The notes beneath the pieces were generated by a model. The model was not told the origin of the DNA, did not search any database, and was given only the letters and a program-made list of their open reading frames with translations. A program made the translations under genes and the position numbers. From Pelargonium tetragonum (lineage: Eukaryota > Streptophyta > Magnoliopsida > Geraniales > Geraniaceae), in assembly GCA_036897445.1 (NCBI GenBank), contig JAYMTL010000004.1, positions 1 to 64,000 on the forward strand: 64,000 nt of DNA, written 5' to 3'. The first letter of the stretch is position 1, and each line of letters opens with the position of its first letter. Shown piece by piece: positions 62,097 through 64,000 of this stretch.

Positions 62097-62668
62097 TTCA
62101 GCATTCTTCTATCAGTTTCGCTAGCAAATAAAGTGTATTTGTATTAGTATTCGTTAACTTGAACCAGACTAGAGAGGAAGATTTGGAGTTTTGTATTCCG
62201 CTTTTGACATTGAAGGCTTTGAGATAATAGATAGTTTAGGATAAACGTTTCTTTGAAGGTGTTTAAGTCTTTCTGAACCAAGTCTGTAAAGTTGTAAAGG
62301 ACATAAACTGATTCTGGTGTAGCTAGGTGTAAAGGTGGAGTTCAAGATCTAATGCGACTGAATTCTAGCTTTCCTTACCCAGAACTCTGGACTCTATTCC
62401 TAGGAGAAAAAGAATTGTTCGAAAGGTAAACCCTGTGCTTAACAGATCTAAGAAGGACTTTGTATTCTTGGTAAAGAAAGTAGATACCAGACTTATTGAA
62501 TTGAGATAGTTTATTTTATATAGTTTAGGTACAACCTTACCATCTTTCTTCTGTGTACGCTGGCTAAGGTATTTGTTCTTGTTAGCAGGTCTATAGCTGG
62601 CAGTTAATCCTAAGTCTTAATGGTAAGGAAAAGTAAAGGAAAAGGTATGATATTGATCTTTTTTTTTT

Positions 62669-62712
62669 ATAACTAAGTATTCTTAGTCTTACTCGAAGTA
62701 TAAAATTCCTAA
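62669..62712. repeat. 44-bp repeat, copy 2 of 2
   Basis: 43 of 44 positions match 55921-55964. It directly follows a run of ten T (62659-62668). The flanks differ outside the repeat and the T-run. Confidence 0.9.
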
Positions 62713-63264
62713 TTCTATTACTTTGGAAGGAAGCTAGGCTAGCATTTCATGTGCTATAATGGATTCCGATCTAATAAGCGAGTGTAGCTAGCATGTCTCT
62801 CTTTTTGAGGATAAGTTACCCTTCTTATCTTAGTTCTAAAGAGGGATTTCAGTTGGCTCCTAAAGAAGTAGGTACAACTTAGATAGGTTAGAGCAAGGCA
62901 AGTGGATATTTAGTGTTCGGTTAGGAAATTTTGAAGGTAGGTTAGGCAAGTTTACATGTGTAAGTATGAGACAGAATCCAGTAATACAATATAACACTCT
63001 AGGACTACTATTCTCTTCTCTTGAAAGCTTGATTCCGAGAATGATGTTTAGCTAATAAAGGTGTCTTAAAAAAGGTATTCCTTCATAGTTTACTTTGAGG
63101 TTGTAAGCCGGTCAGTCAAGTCTAAGAGAACTAGTACTATTCCGATAGTTCAGTTTAGCAGGTAAAGTATTCTAAATTCTAATCCCTGTAATTGTATTCT
63201 GGTAAAGCTAGGAAAATGTATTCTAGTCTTTGTAAACAAGGTCTGGTACTTATCCGATAGTTCT

Positions 63265-63302
63265 ACCTTTGAGTTTAGGTACTTACTCTCTGAATTGTAT
63301 TC
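63265..63302 (+). repeat. gagtttaggtacttactctctg family, copy 3
   Basis: Closest relative of 59181-59216: cctttgagtttaggtactta is identical, and the copies then differ by a two-base indel-type change before ctctgaattgta. Confidence 0.75.
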
Positions 63303-64000
63303 TAGTTGCTCTTGGGATTGCTTGTACAGAATCTATATACCTTAGTTCTTGACTTGAGTTCCGATCTATAAAGGAGTAAGACCTTTAGTTTTGTTGTAAA
63401 CCTGATAATCCTAAATAGATAGCACGGAATTCTTGTCTTATTGTAGCACTTTGTTCTGTTGTAAGATAGCACTTTCATCTCTAATCTAATGGGATAGCTG
63501 GTAAAGGATGATAAGTCTTAGAGAAGTTCCTGGATAAATTGTAACTATTTATTAGGCTATTTACACAAGATTCCGTAATCCTGTTTATTTATGAAGGAGT
63601 AATAGCCTGAATTTCTTATTTTTTGCTGCTAATTCTTTGATATTCAGTTCTTTATGAATGAGATTCCTAGTCTTTTTTAAAGAATAGTTTAGGAGCTTAC
63701 TGAATTCTTTGTCTGGGATAGCCGGTAAAGGTGGATTGATTCTATTTCTTTCCTTTGAGTTGAGAATTCCTAGTATTTCTAGAATCGGATAGGTTTAGGC
63801 TCAAGGTGAACTAGTTGTAGCAAGCTGTTGAAATGTCCTTGTTAGAGTATAGTCCTAATTCTTTCTTTTCCTTACCGGATTTTGGGGTTTAGGAAAGAAC
63901 TCTATTTATTGTATTTTTGTATTCTAATTGGGATTGCAGAGTAACCCCAAAAGAGGGGTTCCTGTTTATTTAGTTTTAGAATAAGTATTAATGTATTCTG

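Larger units (their letters stand above)
56000..64000 (+). other. G-over-C biased domain of degenerate direct repeats
   Basis: From about 56 kb to the window edge the plus strand is clearly richer in G than C: five sampled 60-base lines gave 73 G to 31 C. The tract is composed of recurring phrases such as gattcta, tgtattctt, attccgatcta and gtaagcaagg. At least seven repeat families are shared within it, and all copies I noticed are in the same orientation. I see no convincing gene on either strand and no RNA gene. The right boundary is outside the window. Confidence 0.75.

Overview
The window is AT-rich (roughly one third G+C in the lines I counted by hand) and I find no protein gene I can name on either strand. 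The longest ATG-type reading frame is about 109 codons. In random DNA of this composition I estimate two or three frames that long in 64 kb, so the frames present look like chance. I recognise no rRNA, intron, homing-endonuclease, transposase or CRISPR signature. The organism cannot be fixed. The tRNA-type signals and the dense short GC-rich palindromes in AT-rich spacer DNA resemble what is known from spacer-rich organellar genomes (yeast mitochondrial GC clusters, palindromes of Volvox organelle DNA). A gene-poor nuclear region carrying tRNA-derived relics is the main alternative.

Layout. (1) 1-5 kb: low-complexity T/G-biased stretches on the plus strand, A-rich on the minus strand, plus short shared words that tie 0.2-1.7 kb to 4.1-5.0 kb. 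(2) 5-44 kb: featureless AT-rich background studded with short GC palindromes (GGGGCCCC, GGAGCTCC, GGGAATCCC types). Inside it, 32.6-37.9 kb holds four tRNA T-arm/B-box sequences on both strands, none of which I can fold into a full tRNA. (3) 44-55.7 kb: background alternating with at least five A-rich units, all on the plus strand, each followed by a stretch rich in Lys/Arg-type codons. Several are visibly related to each other. (4) 55.63-55.96 kb: a boundary zone with a tRNA-like relic, a 16-bp A/T hairpin and one copy of a 44-bp repeat. (5) 56-64 kb: a domain with strong G-over-C bias on the plus strand, built from at least seven families of 20-70 bp direct repeats, all in one orientation, and running off the window edge.

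Nothing here shows genes working together. The signal lies in the repeat architecture, the strand-biased right-hand domain and the cluster of tRNA-type relics. Whether any A-rich unit is coding under a non-standard code is left as a testable question.
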